A stretch of DNA of 31,809 bases from Heyndrickxia sporothermodurans (lineage in GTDB: Bacteria; Bacillota; Bacilli; Bacillales; Bacillaceae_C): assembly GCF_016785185.1 (NCBI RefSeq), contig NZ_JAEKDY010000033.1, one strand, 5' to 3'. Positions 23,738 through 31,809 of this stretch are shown here, in pieces (position 1 is the first letter of the stretch; each line of letters begins with the position of its first letter). The position numbers were made by a program, and so were the translations under genes. The notes under the pieces are model-generated. The model was not told where the DNA came from, did no database searches, and was given only the letters and a program-made list of their open reading frames with translations.

Positions 23738-25885
23738 ATGGTTCGTATTAGTGGATTGGCCAGCGGCATGGACATCGACCAAATGGTAAAGGATTTAATG
23801 AAGGTAGAGCGAATGCCTTTAGATAAACTAAAACAAAAAAAACAAACCCTTGAATGGCAACGGGATGACTATCGTTCATTGAATACATTGTTTTTTAATT
23901 TTCGGCAAACATTAACCAATATGAAATTAACGCCAGCATATCGTGCGAGAAGTACGGTTTCGACGAATGATCAATTACTGACAGCGACTGCTTCGAGTGC
24001 AGCTGCGATGTCATCGTACACAATTTCGAATGTGAAGCAGTTGGCAACGGCGGCGACGAAGGTAAATACGGAAAAAATATCAAAAGGATCAGAAAAAGTT
24101 GATATCAATCAAAGTCTAATGAGCCAACAAGGAAAACTTGATGGATTGACATGGAAACAAGGTGTAGTTGAGACGAAAACAATTGGAGTAACCGATGATA
24201 ATCAGAAGGAAATTAAACTTCCGTTAGATGGTGTAAAAATCGCGGATACTGCAGGAATAAATATTAAAGTTGACGGAAAAACATACAAGCTTGTAACTGG
24301 GAAAACTCCTGAAGAACTAGCAGATAATGAGGTTCTTTTTAATCAAACACCTGATTATGCTCCAGACGGAACCCAAAAAGAAGCTACTTTCACTTTTAAA
24401 TCAATAAAAAAAGGAAGCAACGTAAAAATCGACTATGTTGCCGATAAAAAAATAGAAAAAACAACTATATCAGATCAGGCAACAGGATTTCAGTTAAGTC
24501 ATGGAGCAATTGTCACTGATTCCAACTTTTCTATCGTTATAAATAATAAAACATTTAAATTGGATGGGAATGGAACGGATTTAATAGAAGTAGATGCATC
24601 AGGTAATCCTGCCTCATCATTAAAACTTGGAACATTAGATAAAGAAACAGGGAAAGTTACATTTAGTGATGCTTATAAAGAAGAACTAAAAAAAGAAGCT
24701 GAGGAAAAACGAGCTGCTGAAAATTTAGGTGAGAAGGATGCGGTAAGTTTTGACGTTTCCACAACCTATCAACAAAACTACACAAGTTTTAAGGTGGCTA
24801 CATCTACCTCTCAATACCCTAATGGGGTTGAGGAAAACTTTTTTGTTCAAGGAAATGATTCTTTAAGTAAAGTTATGACAAATGTTAATAATTCCAATGT
24901 AGGTGTTTCACTGTTCTATGATTCTTTTTCCGATAAAATGACGTTAACACGTACGGAAACCGGAAACTTTAGCGGAGATGAAACAGTTCAAGAAATTTCA
25001 ACATCAGGTAATTTTATTGATAACGTATTGAAATTTGGCGGAGCCGCTGAAACAGGTGGGACAAACGCAAAATTCAACATTAATGGTCTAGATACTGAAA
25101 GAACATCCAACACCTTCGAAATGAATGGCGTCACATTTACACTAAAGAAAACATTTGACACTGCCGAAAGTGTATCTATCAAAAACGACTCAGATAAAGT
25201 CTTTGACAATATCAAAGCATTCGTCGATGAATATAACAAACTAATAGACACTGTTAGTAAAAAGACTTCCGAAGAACGATACAGAGATTACGGTCCATTG
25301 ACAGATGAGCAACGCGAACAACTTTCCGACAAACAACAGGAAATGTGGGAAGAAAAAGCGAAAAGCGGTCTGCTTAGAGGGGATACAATGCTTTCTGGTG
25401 CTCTTTCGCAAATGCGGATGTCGATGTATCAGCCTGTTGATAATGCAAATGTTGCTTCAGCTTTTAAACAATTGGCTGCAATCGGAATTAAAACGACTGC
25501 AAATTATTTAGAAGGCGGAAAGCTTGAAATCGATGAGGCTGCCTTGAAAAAAGCGATTGAAGATGACCCGACATCTGTGGAAAACCTTTTCAGAGGTACA
25601 GGGGACACAACTTCATCCAAAGGGATTGTCCAACGACTCTATGATGATGTTTCAACAACAATTAATAAATTAAATGAACGTGCAGGAAAAGCATATTCCA
25701 CGAACCAGCAATTTACAATAGGGAAAAACTTAGATGATGTGGCTAAAAAGATTACATCCTTTACTGAACGATTAAAGCAAATTGAGGATCGTTATTATCG
25801 ACAATTCTCAGCAATGGAAACAGCGATTCAAAAATCAAACAACCAAATGAATTATTTATTACAACAATTTAGTAGTGGACAGTAA
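23738..25885 (+). CDS. fliD: Flagellar hook-associated protein 2, filament cap
   Basis: Forms the cap at the filament tip that folds incoming flagellin. The N-terminus (MVRISGLASGMDIDQMVKDLMKVERMPL) is diagnostic, and the C-terminal coiled-coil region (about 600-715) is also typical. The protein has 715 aa, whereas B. subtilis FliD has about 500; the extra length sits in the middle domains (about 120-400), which form the outer plates of the cap. AGGGAGTGAG precedes the ATG. It is the first gene of fliD-fliS-fliT under sigma-D. The enlarged middle may match the bulky flagellins encoded upstream (inference). Confidence 0.95.
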   Translation: MVRISGLASGMDIDQMVKDLMKVERMPLDKLKQKKQTLEWQRDDYRSLNTLFFNFRQTLTNMKLTPAYRARSTVSTNDQLLTATASSAAAMSSYTISNVKQLATAATKVNTEKISKGSEKVDINQSLMSQQGKLDGLTWKQGVVETKTIGVTDDNQKEIKLPLDGVKIADTAGINIKVDGKTYKLVTGKTPEELADNEVLFNQTPDYAPDGTQKEATFTFKSIKKGSNVKIDYVADKKIEKTTISDQATGFQLSHGAIVTDSNFSIVINNKTFKLDGNGTDLIEVDASGNPASSLKLGTLDKETGKVTFSDAYKEELKKEAEEKRAAENLGEKDAVSFDVSTTYQQNYTSFKVATSTSQYPNGVEENFFVQGNDSLSKVMTNVNNSNVGVSLFYDSFSDKMTLTRTETGNFSGDETVQEISTSGNFIDNVLKFGGAAETGGTNAKFNINGLDTERTSNTFEMNGVTFTLKKTFDTAESVSIKNDSDKVFDNIKAFVDEYNKLIDTVSKKTSEERYRDYGPLTDEQREQLSDKQQEMWEEKAKSGLLRGDTMLSGALSQMRMSMYQPVDNANVASAFKQLAAIGIKTTANYLEGGKLEIDEAALKKAIEDDPTSVENLFRGTGDTTSSKGIVQRLYDDVSTTINKLNERAGKAYSTNQQFTIGKNLDDVAKKITSFTERLKQIEDRYYRQFSAMETAIQKSNNQMNYLLQQFSSGQ

Positions 25886-25910
25886 TTTTACTAGAAAGGA
25901 ATGGGAGAGT

Positions 25911-26315
25911 ATGGCAATGACCAATCCCTATCAAACGTATCAAACGAACTCTGTCACAACAGCATCGCCAGGAGAGTTAACATTAATGCTATATAATGGC
26001 TGCTTAAAATTTACAAATCTCGCAAAGGCCGCCATTCAGCAAAAAAATATAGAAGAGAAAAATAAAAACATAATTAAAGCGCAAAACATTATTCAAGAGT
26101 TAATGGTTACATTGAATATGGATTTAGACGTTTCGAAGAATATGATGTCCTTATACGACTATATCCACCATCAATTAATTCAAGCGAATATTAAAAATGA
26201 CATCGCTGCTCTTGAAGAAGTAGAAGAGTTTGTTACAGAGTTTCGTGATACATGGAAACAGGTTATCCAATTAAATCGTCAGCAGCAGTATGGGGTTCAA
26301 GGTGGCAAAGCATAA
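25911..26315 (+). CDS. fliS: Flagellin export chaperone
   Basis: FliS binds the C-terminal D0 region of flagellin in the cytoplasm and prevents early polymerisation. 134 aa from the ATG at 25911, with a GGGAG ribosome binding site. An earlier in-frame ATG at 25875 lies inside fliD and would add 12 residues not found in the family. Signature: NPYQTYQ, TASPGELTLMLYNGCLKF, KAQNIIQELM. Its stop overlaps the fliT start (TAATG). All three flagellins keep the C-terminal segment it should recognise. Confidence 0.95.
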   Translation: MAMTNPYQTYQTNSVTTASPGELTLMLYNGCLKFTNLAKAAIQQKNIEEKNKNIIKAQNIIQELMVTLNMDLDVSKNMMSLYDYIHHQLIQANIKNDIAALEEVEEFVTEFRDTWKQVIQLNRQQQYGVQGGKA

Positions 26316-26662
26316 TGAATCCGATTCAGGAATGCTGTAACATTACTAAGGAATTGATCGAGTTTTTAAGAAATAATAATGATGCAGATCGGGACAATGT
26401 GATTCAAGAAGTCGAACAGTTTCTCGAAAAACGCGAATCACTACTTGAAGATATCAAGCCACCTTTTTCAGCTGAAGATCAATTATTAGGTGAAAGATTG
26501 ATCTTATTGGGAAAGCAACTAAATCTACTATTGATGAATGTAAAACAAGAAATTCAAAAAGATTTGAATGGATTAAATAAAAAGAAGAAATCGATGAATC
26601 AATATACGAATCCATATGCAAATATTCAGAGTGACGGTTTTTTCTATGATAAAAGAAAATAA
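26315..26662 (+). CDS. fliT: Flagellar protein FliT-like chaperone
   Basis: A 115-aa helical protein from an ATG overlapping the fliS stop by one base. FliT-type chaperones bind FliD in other bacteria. The sequence is poorly conserved: two amphipathic helices around 'NVIQEVEQFLEKRESLLEDIKPPF' and a Lys/Asn-rich tail. The call rests mainly on gene order fliD-fliS-fliT, size and helix pattern. It ends five bases before a terminator stem. Confidence 0.8.
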   Translation: MNPIQECCNITKELIEFLRNNNDADRDNVIQEVEQFLEKRESLLEDIKPPFSAEDQLLGERLILLGKQLNLLLMNVKQEIQKDLNGLNKKKKSMNQYTNPYANIQSDGFFYDKRK

Positions 26663-26666
26663 ATGA

Positions 26667-26704
26667 AAAATAGGACCATCAACTTGATGGTTCTTATTTT
26701 TTTT
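26667..26704 (+). terminator. Rho-independent terminator of fliDST
   Basis: ACCATCAA and TTGATGGT form the core stem, extended by flanking A/T pairs, with a run of eight T on the right side. Confidence 0.85.
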
Positions 26705-26805
26705 AGCTTGAAAAATGTATAAAATATATAGAACATAGGTTTCGATTTATGAGTGATGTCATTGAAATATTAAAAAGGAACATAGAGTAATTCGCAAAAA
26801 ACAAC

Positions 26806-26834
26806 TTGCAAATTTTTATTACCCCTTTTATAAT
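26806..26834 (+). promoter_or_regulatory. Sigma-A promoter of the T-box transcript
   Basis: TTGCAA (26806-26811), 17-bp spacer, TATAAT (26829-26834). It lies about 40 bp upstream of the T-box leader. Confidence 0.7.
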
Positions 26835-26875
26835 AAATTTAATATTCAATCAATTCCCATAAATTAAAAACTACG

Positions 26876-27158
26876 AAGAGAAAAGTAAGATTTAATCATT
26901 TTTTTAAAGAGAGCCTCGGGAGCTGAAAAGAAGCAAAAAATGTAAATCTGAAAAATGGCCTCTGAGTTTCGTGCTGAACGTATCAATTGATATTAGTAGG
27001 TTCCGACGAGAGTTGGTACTCGTTATCCATACCACAGTATAAAAGTTTAAGCTTGAGTACTTGTCGAGGCTGTATGTGTGAGCATGCAGTAAAGTAAGGT
27101 GGTACCACGTTGATTCAACCACGTCCTTATCGTTAATGATGGGGGCGTGTTTTTTTAT
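26876..27158 (+). promoter_or_regulatory. T-box riboswitch leader, probable methionine specifier (ATG)
   Basis: The AGAGAG and CTGAAAAG region of stem I (about 26907-26936), a specifier segment GAAAA-ATG-GCC-TCTGAG with ATG at 26955-26957, the T-box AAGGTGGTACCACG (27096-27109) and a terminator (CACGTCC...GGGCGTG plus seven T, about 27119-27158) are all present in the right order. In this leader class the specifier stands as GAA-XXX-RCC-TYTGAG, which reads AUG here. Uncharged tRNA-Met would then favour the antiterminator and switch on the SAM-cleaving enzyme gene. Confidence 0.85.
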
Positions 27159-27196
27159 TTTGTTTTATATTTATTAAAGCCAGGGAGGATAACAGC

Positions 27197-28039
27197 ATGG
27201 GTAAGAATTTAGTGATTCAAACAGATTTTGGTACAAGTGATGGGGCAGTTAGTGCAATGTATGGAGTGGCCATTTCTGTTGATCCGGATCTTCGGATTTT
27301 TGATCTAACACATGATATTCCACAATATAATATTTGGGAAGGCTCTTATCGTCTCTACCAAACCATCACGTATTGGCCAGCGGAAACGGTCTTTGTTTCC
27401 GTCGTTGATCCTGGAGTGGGATCGAATCGTTTAAGTATTGTCGCTAAAACGGTGGATAATCAATATATTGTTTCACCCGATAATGGGACATTGACGCATA
27501 TTAAACAACAGATTGGTATTAAAGAGGCGAGAGTGATTGATGAAACGGTCAATCGATTGCCGAAGTCGGGTGAATCATACACCTTCCATGGTCGTGATGT
27601 TTATGCCTATACAGGAGCGCGATTAGCGGCAAATGTTATCACATTTGAACAGGTAGGTCCTGAAATCGACGTGAATCAAATTATTGAATTACCTAATATA
27701 GAGGCGAGTATCAATCAAGGGACTATTTCTGGAACAATTGATATTCTAGATGTTCGCTTCGGGAATCTTTGGACGAATATAAGTCGTGAATTATTTAAAA
27801 GCGGAGGTATTGAATACGGAACATCATTAGAAGTGACGATCTCTAATAATCGACATCAAGTGTATAAAAACAAAATGACATTTGGCCGTTGTTTTGCAGA
27901 TAGTCGACTAGGAGAACCATTGCTTTATGTAAATTCTTTAGACAAAATAGGCGTTGCTCTTAACCAAGGATCCTTTGCAAAAGCTTATCATATTTCGACC
28001 GGGGCGAATTGGAAAATTAGTATTCGCAAAATAATGTAA
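27197..28039 (+). CDS. S-adenosyl-L-methionine hydroxide adenosyltransferase (DUF62 family)
   Basis: A 280-aa enzyme of the family that cleaves SAM with a hydroxide ion into adenosine and L-methionine; relatives are the SAM fluorinase and chlorinase. Motifs: N-terminal QTDFGTSDG (residues 8-16), FDLTHDIP (35-42), SVVDPGVGS (68-76), SPDNGTLT, and a C-terminal domain with RFGNLWTNIS. The ribosome binding site GGGAGGA precedes the ATG. It is the only gene behind the Met T-box, so the cell may release methionine from SAM when tRNA-Met is uncharged. That physiological reading is inference. Confidence 0.9.
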   Translation: MGKNLVIQTDFGTSDGAVSAMYGVAISVDPDLRIFDLTHDIPQYNIWEGSYRLYQTITYWPAETVFVSVVDPGVGSNRLSIVAKTVDNQYIVSPDNGTLTHIKQQIGIKEARVIDETVNRLPKSGESYTFHGRDVYAYTGARLAANVITFEQVGPEIDVNQIIELPNIEASINQGTISGTIDILDVRFGNLWTNISRELFKSGGIEYGTSLEVTISNNRHQVYKNKMTFGRCFADSRLGEPLLYVNSLDKIGVALNQGSFAKAYHISTGANWKISIRKIM

Positions 28040-28067
28040 TAATTGCAGAAAAACTAGCCAAAAGTAC

Positions 28068-28094
28068 TAAACATTCCCATTGACAAACCGATAT
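28068..28094 (+). promoter_or_regulatory. Sigma-D promoter of flaG
   Basis: TAAA (28068-28071), 15-bp spacer, ACCGATAT (28087-28094), 33 bp before the flaG start. Confidence 0.85.
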
Positions 28095-28127
28095 AAAAAA
28101 TAAAAGGGTTGTATGGGGTGAGAGGAA

Positions 28128-28487
28128 ATGATTGATAGACTTGGAGGACAGGCGCTACCTGCAGCAACAATAACTACTACAGTCCAAGGAGATACGGATA
28201 ATAGTAACCTTGCAGAATCGACGCAATCTAGGCATACAGAAGAAATGAAAGTGGAAGTGGTGCCAAAGGATAAACTCGAAAAAATAATTGATAGTATGAA
28301 TGAGTTTGTTGCTGCATCAAACACTCATTTAAAATTCGAATTTCATGATAAATTAAATGAGTATTATGTAACAGTAGTTGATGACACAACACAGGAAGTC
28401 GTTAAAGAAATTCCTTCAAAGAAAATGCTCGATATGTATGCAGCAATGACTGAATTTCTTGGCGTTATGGTAGATAAAAAAATATAA
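28128..28487 (+). CDS. flaG: FlaG family flagellar protein
   Basis: 119 aa. The C-terminal half (LKFEFHDKLNEYYVTVVDD, EVVKEIPSKKMLDMYAAM) is the FlaG domain, and the N-terminus is a low-complexity Thr/Ala region. FlaG proteins affect filament length in several bacteria; in B. subtilis the gene stands between hag and fliD. Here it is separate, downstream of the T-box gene, with its own sigma-D promoter. The ribosome binding site is GAGAGGAA. Confidence 0.9.
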   Translation: MIDRLGGQALPAATITTTVQGDTDNSNLAESTQSRHTEEMKVEVVPKDKLEKIIDSMNEFVAASNTHLKFEFHDKLNEYYVTVVDDTTQEVVKEIPSKKMLDMYAAMTEFLGVMVDKKI

Positions 28488-28547
28488 TAAATACAAATAT
28501 GTTTTCCTAGTTAATCCAGTATATGAAATAATTAAAACTATGATAAA

Positions 28548-28829
28548 ATGAGTGTAGCCACCTGGATGTTCAATGTGATGGAGGAAATTGTAAGAAATGC
28601 AATTGATGAACATAAAGATCAGTTGAATTTAACATGTGCTTGTGAAAATTGTTTAGACGATATTTTAGCACTTTCATTAAATCGGTTACCTCCGAAATAT
28701 ATCGTGAATCCAAATACGAGTCCATTTGTTCGGGCGGCATATACAGCCGATCGACAAGGCGCGGCGAACATAATTAGCACCGTTTTTCAGGCAGCGGAAA
28801 TCGTATCGAAAAATCCACGGCATATATGA
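28548..28829 (+). CDS. comFB: ComFB-like protein
   Basis: Up to 93 aa. The sequence IVRNAIDEH, the Cys group C-x-C-x-x-C (CACENC) and DILALSLNRLPPKYIVNP match ComFB, encoded within the late competence operon comF of B. subtilis. Members in other phyla bind cyclic dinucleotides. The start is uncertain: ATG 28548 lacks a clear ribosome binding site and ATG 28566 (MFNVMEEIV) fits family length better. Here it stands alone near flagellar genes rather than between comFA and comFC. Confidence 0.85.
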   Translation: MSVATWMFNVMEEIVRNAIDEHKDQLNLTCACENCLDDILALSLNRLPPKYIVNPNTSPFVRAAYTADRQGAANIISTVFQAAEIVSKNPRHI

Positions 28830-28979
28830 TGTATTAAGGAATTTTTGAAGCATAGTATTTATGTAGTTTTTTTATTATTTTTCAGATAGTATTGTTCAAA
28901 TAATACGTGCACCTGCAAAAAGAAATCAACAACCTAATTTAACATTGCCTAAACAAAAATAAGATCTAAGAGGTGGCCA

Positions 28980-30281
28980 ATGAATTGGTTCAGTAAAAAA
29001 ACAATAAATGAACAACCTGTTCTTGAGAAAGATGAACAACTAATCTCGATAAATATTAAAGATCATGAAGTAAACAAACAGATGCAAATGATTCGTTTTA
29101 CAGAGGGAGATTTACGCATCGCAGCATCTATAAAATATATTGTTGATCAAAACATTGAAAAGATCGTTGATGATTTTTATGATGCAATCGGTCATCAGGC
29201 AAATTTAATGAACATCATCAATCAGTATAGTAGCATCGACCGGCTGCGACAAACATTAAAACGCCATATAAGTGAAATGTTTGTTGGAGTTATTGATGAT
29301 GGCTTTATCGAAAAGCGGAAAACGATAGCTGTTGTTCATTTACATATTGGGTTAGAACCTAAATGGTATTTAGGGGCATTTCAAAATCTATTGTATTCCT
29401 TAATTGAACTCATTGAAGAACATGTAGAATCAAAAGCTAGGGTAATTGAAATCATAAAAAGCATTTCAAAACTTCTTAACTTTGAACAACAAATTGTTCT
29501 TGAAACATATGATAAAGAATATCAAAAAGTCCGCAAGCAGCATGAAGAACAAAAGAAAATTATTGAGCAGCAAGTGGCCCAAGTATCTGAAACGCTTTCT
29601 CAATTTTCGACCCAAACCAATGATTTTATGAATCAACTAAATTTACAATCTGCTGAAATGCTGTCCATTGCTAGTCAAAATGTTGAAGTAGCAAAACTTA
29701 TGTCTGCGGAAGCAAGTATTAGTAAAGAAAAATTAAGTCAAGAACTACAATTAATCAATAATATTGAAGCCAGTACTCTAAATATCAATGAACGGGTAAA
29801 GGAGCTTAAGAAAGCATCGGATCAAGTTCATTCCATCATTTCCATTATTACGAGTGTTGCTGAACAAACAAATTTATTAGCGTTAAATGCAGCAATCGAA
29901 TCTGCAAGGGCTGGCGAGTATGGAAAGGGATTTTCGGTCGTTGCAGGTGAAGTAAGAAAATTAGCAGAAAAAACAAAAAAATCAATCGGTAATATTTCTA
30001 CATTAATCGGAAGCATAAAAAATCAAATTGAGAATGTAACAATTTCGATCGGAGATGTGACAGAACTTACAAAGGAAAGTTCAAAAGAGATCACCAATAT
30101 GGACTCATTCTTTGATAAAATATTGCAAGCGGCAGATGAAAATAAACATCATAGTGATCGAACAAAAATTGAGCTTACCCAAACGTCGGAGATTATTCAT
30201 CAAGTAACAAACCTTATGGAACAAATTGCGGCTTCTTCTAACGATTTAAAGGAGCTTTCACAAAGATTTAATACAAAATAA
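28980..30281 (+). CDS. hemAT: HemAT-type globin-coupled chemotaxis transducer
   Basis: A 433-aa soluble receptor for aerotaxis. Residues about 20-185 are a globin sensor domain: 'VVHLHIGLEPKWY' contains the proximal heme ligand (H120, matching the His of IHLRIGL in B. subtilis HemAT), and Y67 in 'DDFYDAIG' matches the distal tyrosine. Residues 186-433 are an MCP signalling domain with the conserved hairpin tip EQTNLLALNAAIESARAGE that contacts CheA/CheW. No transmembrane segments. Length is nearly the same as the B. subtilis protein. AGAGGTGG precedes the ATG. Confidence 0.93.
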   Translation: MNWFSKKTINEQPVLEKDEQLISINIKDHEVNKQMQMIRFTEGDLRIAASIKYIVDQNIEKIVDDFYDAIGHQANLMNIINQYSSIDRLRQTLKRHISEMFVGVIDDGFIEKRKTIAVVHLHIGLEPKWYLGAFQNLLYSLIELIEEHVESKARVIEIIKSISKLLNFEQQIVLETYDKEYQKVRKQHEEQKKIIEQQVAQVSETLSQFSTQTNDFMNQLNLQSAEMLSIASQNVEVAKLMSAEASISKEKLSQELQLINNIEASTLNINERVKELKKASDQVHSIISIITSVAEQTNLLALNAAIESARAGEYGKGFSVVAGEVRKLAEKTKKSIGNISTLIGSIKNQIENVTISIGDVTELTKESSKEITNMDSFFDKILQAADENKHHSDRTKIELTQTSEIIHQVTNLMEQIAASSNDLKELSQRFNTK

Positions 30282-30283
30282 AG

Positions 30284-30316
30284 AGGAGGTATCCAAATCC
30301 GGATACCTCTTTTTAT
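30284..30316. terminator. Bidirectional terminator between hemAT and the small minus-strand gene
   Basis: GAGGTATCC and GGATACCTC form a 9-bp perfect stem around AAATCC, with T-runs usable on both strands (TTTTT right, A-rich left). Confidence 0.8.
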
Positions 30317-30327
30317 GAAAAAAGAAT

Positions 30328-30564
30328 CTACCAGAAGAACCCTGGGTAGCCATATCCATACGGATAGCCGCCGTAAAGGGCAGGAGCTAGCAAGGCGGAT
30401 CCTGCAAGTCCTCCGAGAACTCCACCGAAAAATGGTCCGCCCCACGGACGACCAAACCCCCATGGACGGCCAAATCCCCAAGGGCGTCCCCAAATTCGTT
30501 GATCATTGGCATTGTATTGATACTCATTCCAATTTGGCATTTGATGATAATACTCAGGATGCAT
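30328..30564 (-). CDS. Small Gly/Pro/Tyr/Trp-rich protein
   Basis: 78 aa from an ATG with AGGAGG seven bases upstream on the minus strand; a GTG one codon earlier is less likely. The N-terminus is Tyr/His/Asn-rich (HPEYYHQMPNWNEYQY). A repeat RPWGFG occurs twice, followed by a hydrophobic Gly/Ala segment (GVLGGLAGSALLAPALYGG) and an aromatic tail. The composition resembles small spore-coat or envelope-associated proteins of Bacillaceae, but I recognise no specific family. It converges on hemAT and shares its terminator. Confidence 0.7.
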   Translation of the reverse strand: MHPEYYHQMPNWNEYQYNANDQRIWGRPWGFGRPWGFGRPWGGPFFGGVLGGLAGSALLAPALYGGYPYGYGYPGFFW

Positions 30565-30715
30565 CACATTTCCTCCTCTTTTATTTATAAACGCTTTCCC
30601 TAAAGGATATGAAAATTACACAAAGAGGGTTTGGGTGAATATCCCACTTTATGAAAAATAAAAAAATACAGAAAACTAGTTAAGAGTATGCTATAATTTT
30701 TTCCAAATAGGACAA

Positions 30716-31600
30716 ATGGGGGATATGGGAGTGGAACAATTTGTAGAGAATCTCTTTACTCAAGACGTTATCGAAAACATATTAAATCGATTTAATCTAG
30801 ATCATTCCTATAAAAAATTAGGTGATTTTGAAAATTATGTGTTCGAAGTGTATGAGCTGGGTAAGCCTAAAATATTGCGGATAACACATAGTTCGCATCG
30901 TTCCAAACAGGAATTGGAATCTGAGTTAGACTGGATTCAATATTTGAATCGTTGCGGAATTAGCATACCAAATGTTTTACTTTCACCTGACGAAAAAACA
31001 GTAGAGGAATTTACGGTTGAGAACTCCTCTTTTTTTGCCAGTCTTTTTGAAAAAGCATCCGGTGATCCGATTACATTAGATGATTCCATTTTCAATGAAA
31101 AGTTGTTCTATAAATGGGGGAAAATGATCGGGAAGATGCATCGCCACACGAAAGAGTATCAGCCTTCGGAAGGAATTGTTCCAAGACAACACTGGGATTC
31201 CGCCGATCTACTTGATTTTGAAAAATATTACTCAAATGAGGAGTTACTTGAACATACAAGGAATGTCGTGGGAAAAATTCAGCAATTAGCGAAAAGCAAA
31301 GATAATTATGGATTAATTCATTCTGATATTCATCAAGGGAATTTTTTCTATGATGGTAATACGATACATGTTTTTGATTTCGATGATGCAAGCTATCATT
31401 ATTTTGCTTCCGACATTGCTATTCCGCTTTATTATGCGACGAATTCAAAGCATTTTTATAGTACGAGGGATGAACGAAATCGGTTTGCTAAAAAATTTTT
31501 AACCGCTTTTCTCGACGGATACGAAGAGGAAAATAAATTTTCTCATGACTGGGTCGAGATGATACCTTTATTTTTACAACTTCGAGACATTGAATTATAG
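30716..31600 (+). pseudogene. APH-family phosphotransferase, C-terminus cut by IS66-type insertion
   Basis: A kinase-like protein of the aminoglycoside phosphotransferase/homoserine kinase II/CotS superfamily. Catalytic loop HSDIHQGNF (H202, D204, N209) and metal-binding DFDD (221-224) are intact; the N-lobe is at 1-115. The frame ends ...LRDIEL at a TAG whose last G is the first base of GTAAGCG, the terminal sequence of an IS66-family element. Family members usually continue (RDIxLY...) with a C-terminal helix, so about 20-40 residues are probably lost. Start uncertain: ATG 30716, ATG 30725 or GTG 30731. The substrate is unknown. It may still be active. Confidence 0.75.
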
Positions 31601-31611
31601 TAAGCGTAAAA

Positions 31612-31641
31612 TAATCCCCACCTGTCAACCAGATGGGGATC
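31612..31641 (-). terminator. Hairpin downstream of the IS66 transposase
   Basis: ATCCCCACCTG and CAGATGGGGAT form an inverted repeat around TCAAC, between the transposase stop and the IS end. It may end transcription or shield against read-through. Confidence 0.55.
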
Positions 31642-31647
31642 GAGTTA

Positions 31648-31809
31648 TTATTTAGGTAAGTTTTTAAAATCTATGCAAACGTTTGGAAGTGTTGTTGACC
31701 AAGGCAGTACTTTATCCAGGGCATTTTTATCTGTCAGATCAATGTTAGGTAACTTCTCAAATAAATAGCGAAGGTAATAATATGGGTTTAGGCCATTTTC
31801 CTTTGCTGT
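31648..31809 (-). CDS. IS66-family transposase, C-terminal fragment (TnpC type)
   Basis: Fifty-three C-terminal residues are visible on the minus strand: ENGLNPYYYLRYLFEKLPN, then DKVLPWSTTLPNVC and a TAA stop at 31648-31650. This ending (G-L-N-P-x-x-Y-L then LPW) is the conserved tail of IS66 transposases, DDE enzymes of about 500 aa. The rest lies outside the window. Confidence 0.85.
   Translation of the reverse strand, partial: TAKENGLNPYYYLRYLFEKLPNIDLTDKNALDKVLPWSTTLPNVCIDFKNLPK

Larger units (their letters stand above)
31600..31809 (-). mobile_element. IS66-family insertion sequence, right end (partial)
   Basis: Begins with GTAAGCG at 31600, the typical IS66-family terminus, and carries the 3' end of an IS66-type transposase on the minus strand. 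It continues beyond the window. Integration interrupted the kinase gene. Confidence 0.8.

Noticed and set aside
1..31809. tRNA or rRNA genes, especially as attachment sites for the elements
   Set aside because: No cloverleaf or rRNA sequence seen; the elements end in flagellin coding sequence.

Overview
The window (31.8 kb, AT-rich) comes from a motile Bacillota, most likely a member of the Bacillaceae. The late flagellar genes fliD, fliS, fliT and flaG, a HemAT-type oxygen sensor, comFB, a T-box leader and sigma-D promoters of the form TAAA-N15-ACCRATAT all fit this. Group I introns in flagellin genes, which I recall being reported from thermophilic Bacillus and Geobacillus, hint at a thermophile, but I cannot name the species.

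Layout. 1-5290 is the right part of an integrative element: OB-fold-like protein, primase-helicase, tyrosine recombinase, HTH/ribbon-helix-helix protein, and an end block with 10-bp direct repeats. It runs straight into flagellin 1, whose normal first codons and promoter are missing. Flagellin 1 ends in a group I intron followed by a second C-terminal exon and a terminator (to 7068). A two-gene accessory operon (membrane protein and SEC-C protein) and a small gene follow. About 9.26-17.15 kb is a second, diverged copy of the element. It adds another tyrosine recombinase, carries a stop codon inside its primase-helicase, and holds a PIN-domain cargo bracketed by duplicated end sequence. It runs into flagellin 2 in the same way, again with a 3' group I intron. 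An oppositely oriented LAGLIDADG homing endonuclease follows. Flagellin 3 (19.8-21.5 kb) is intact, has a sigma-D promoter, and carries a seven-bladed Asp-box beta-propeller in its variable region. Next come a secreted protein, an Rpn-family nuclease, a decayed intron fragment, fliD-fliS-fliT, a Met-type T-box controlling a SAM hydroxide adenosyltransferase, flaG, comFB, hemAT, a small Gly/Tyr/Pro-rich protein on the minus strand, and an aminoglycoside-phosphotransferase-like kinase cut at its C-terminus by an IS66-family element that leaves the window.

How the parts may work together. The flagellin region carries two kinds of genetic parasite at opposite ends of the same genes: a recombinase element at codon ~12 and a self-splicing intron at the C-terminal codons. 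Both leave the flagellin reading frame open. The element end supplies a possible Shine-Dalgarno and TTG start, and the intron starts with its own copy of the flagellin C-terminus. With two promoterless flagellin cassettes behind near-identical element ends, recombinase-driven excision or cassette exchange with an upstream 5' exon outside the window is an attractive hypothesis. It is not proven here.
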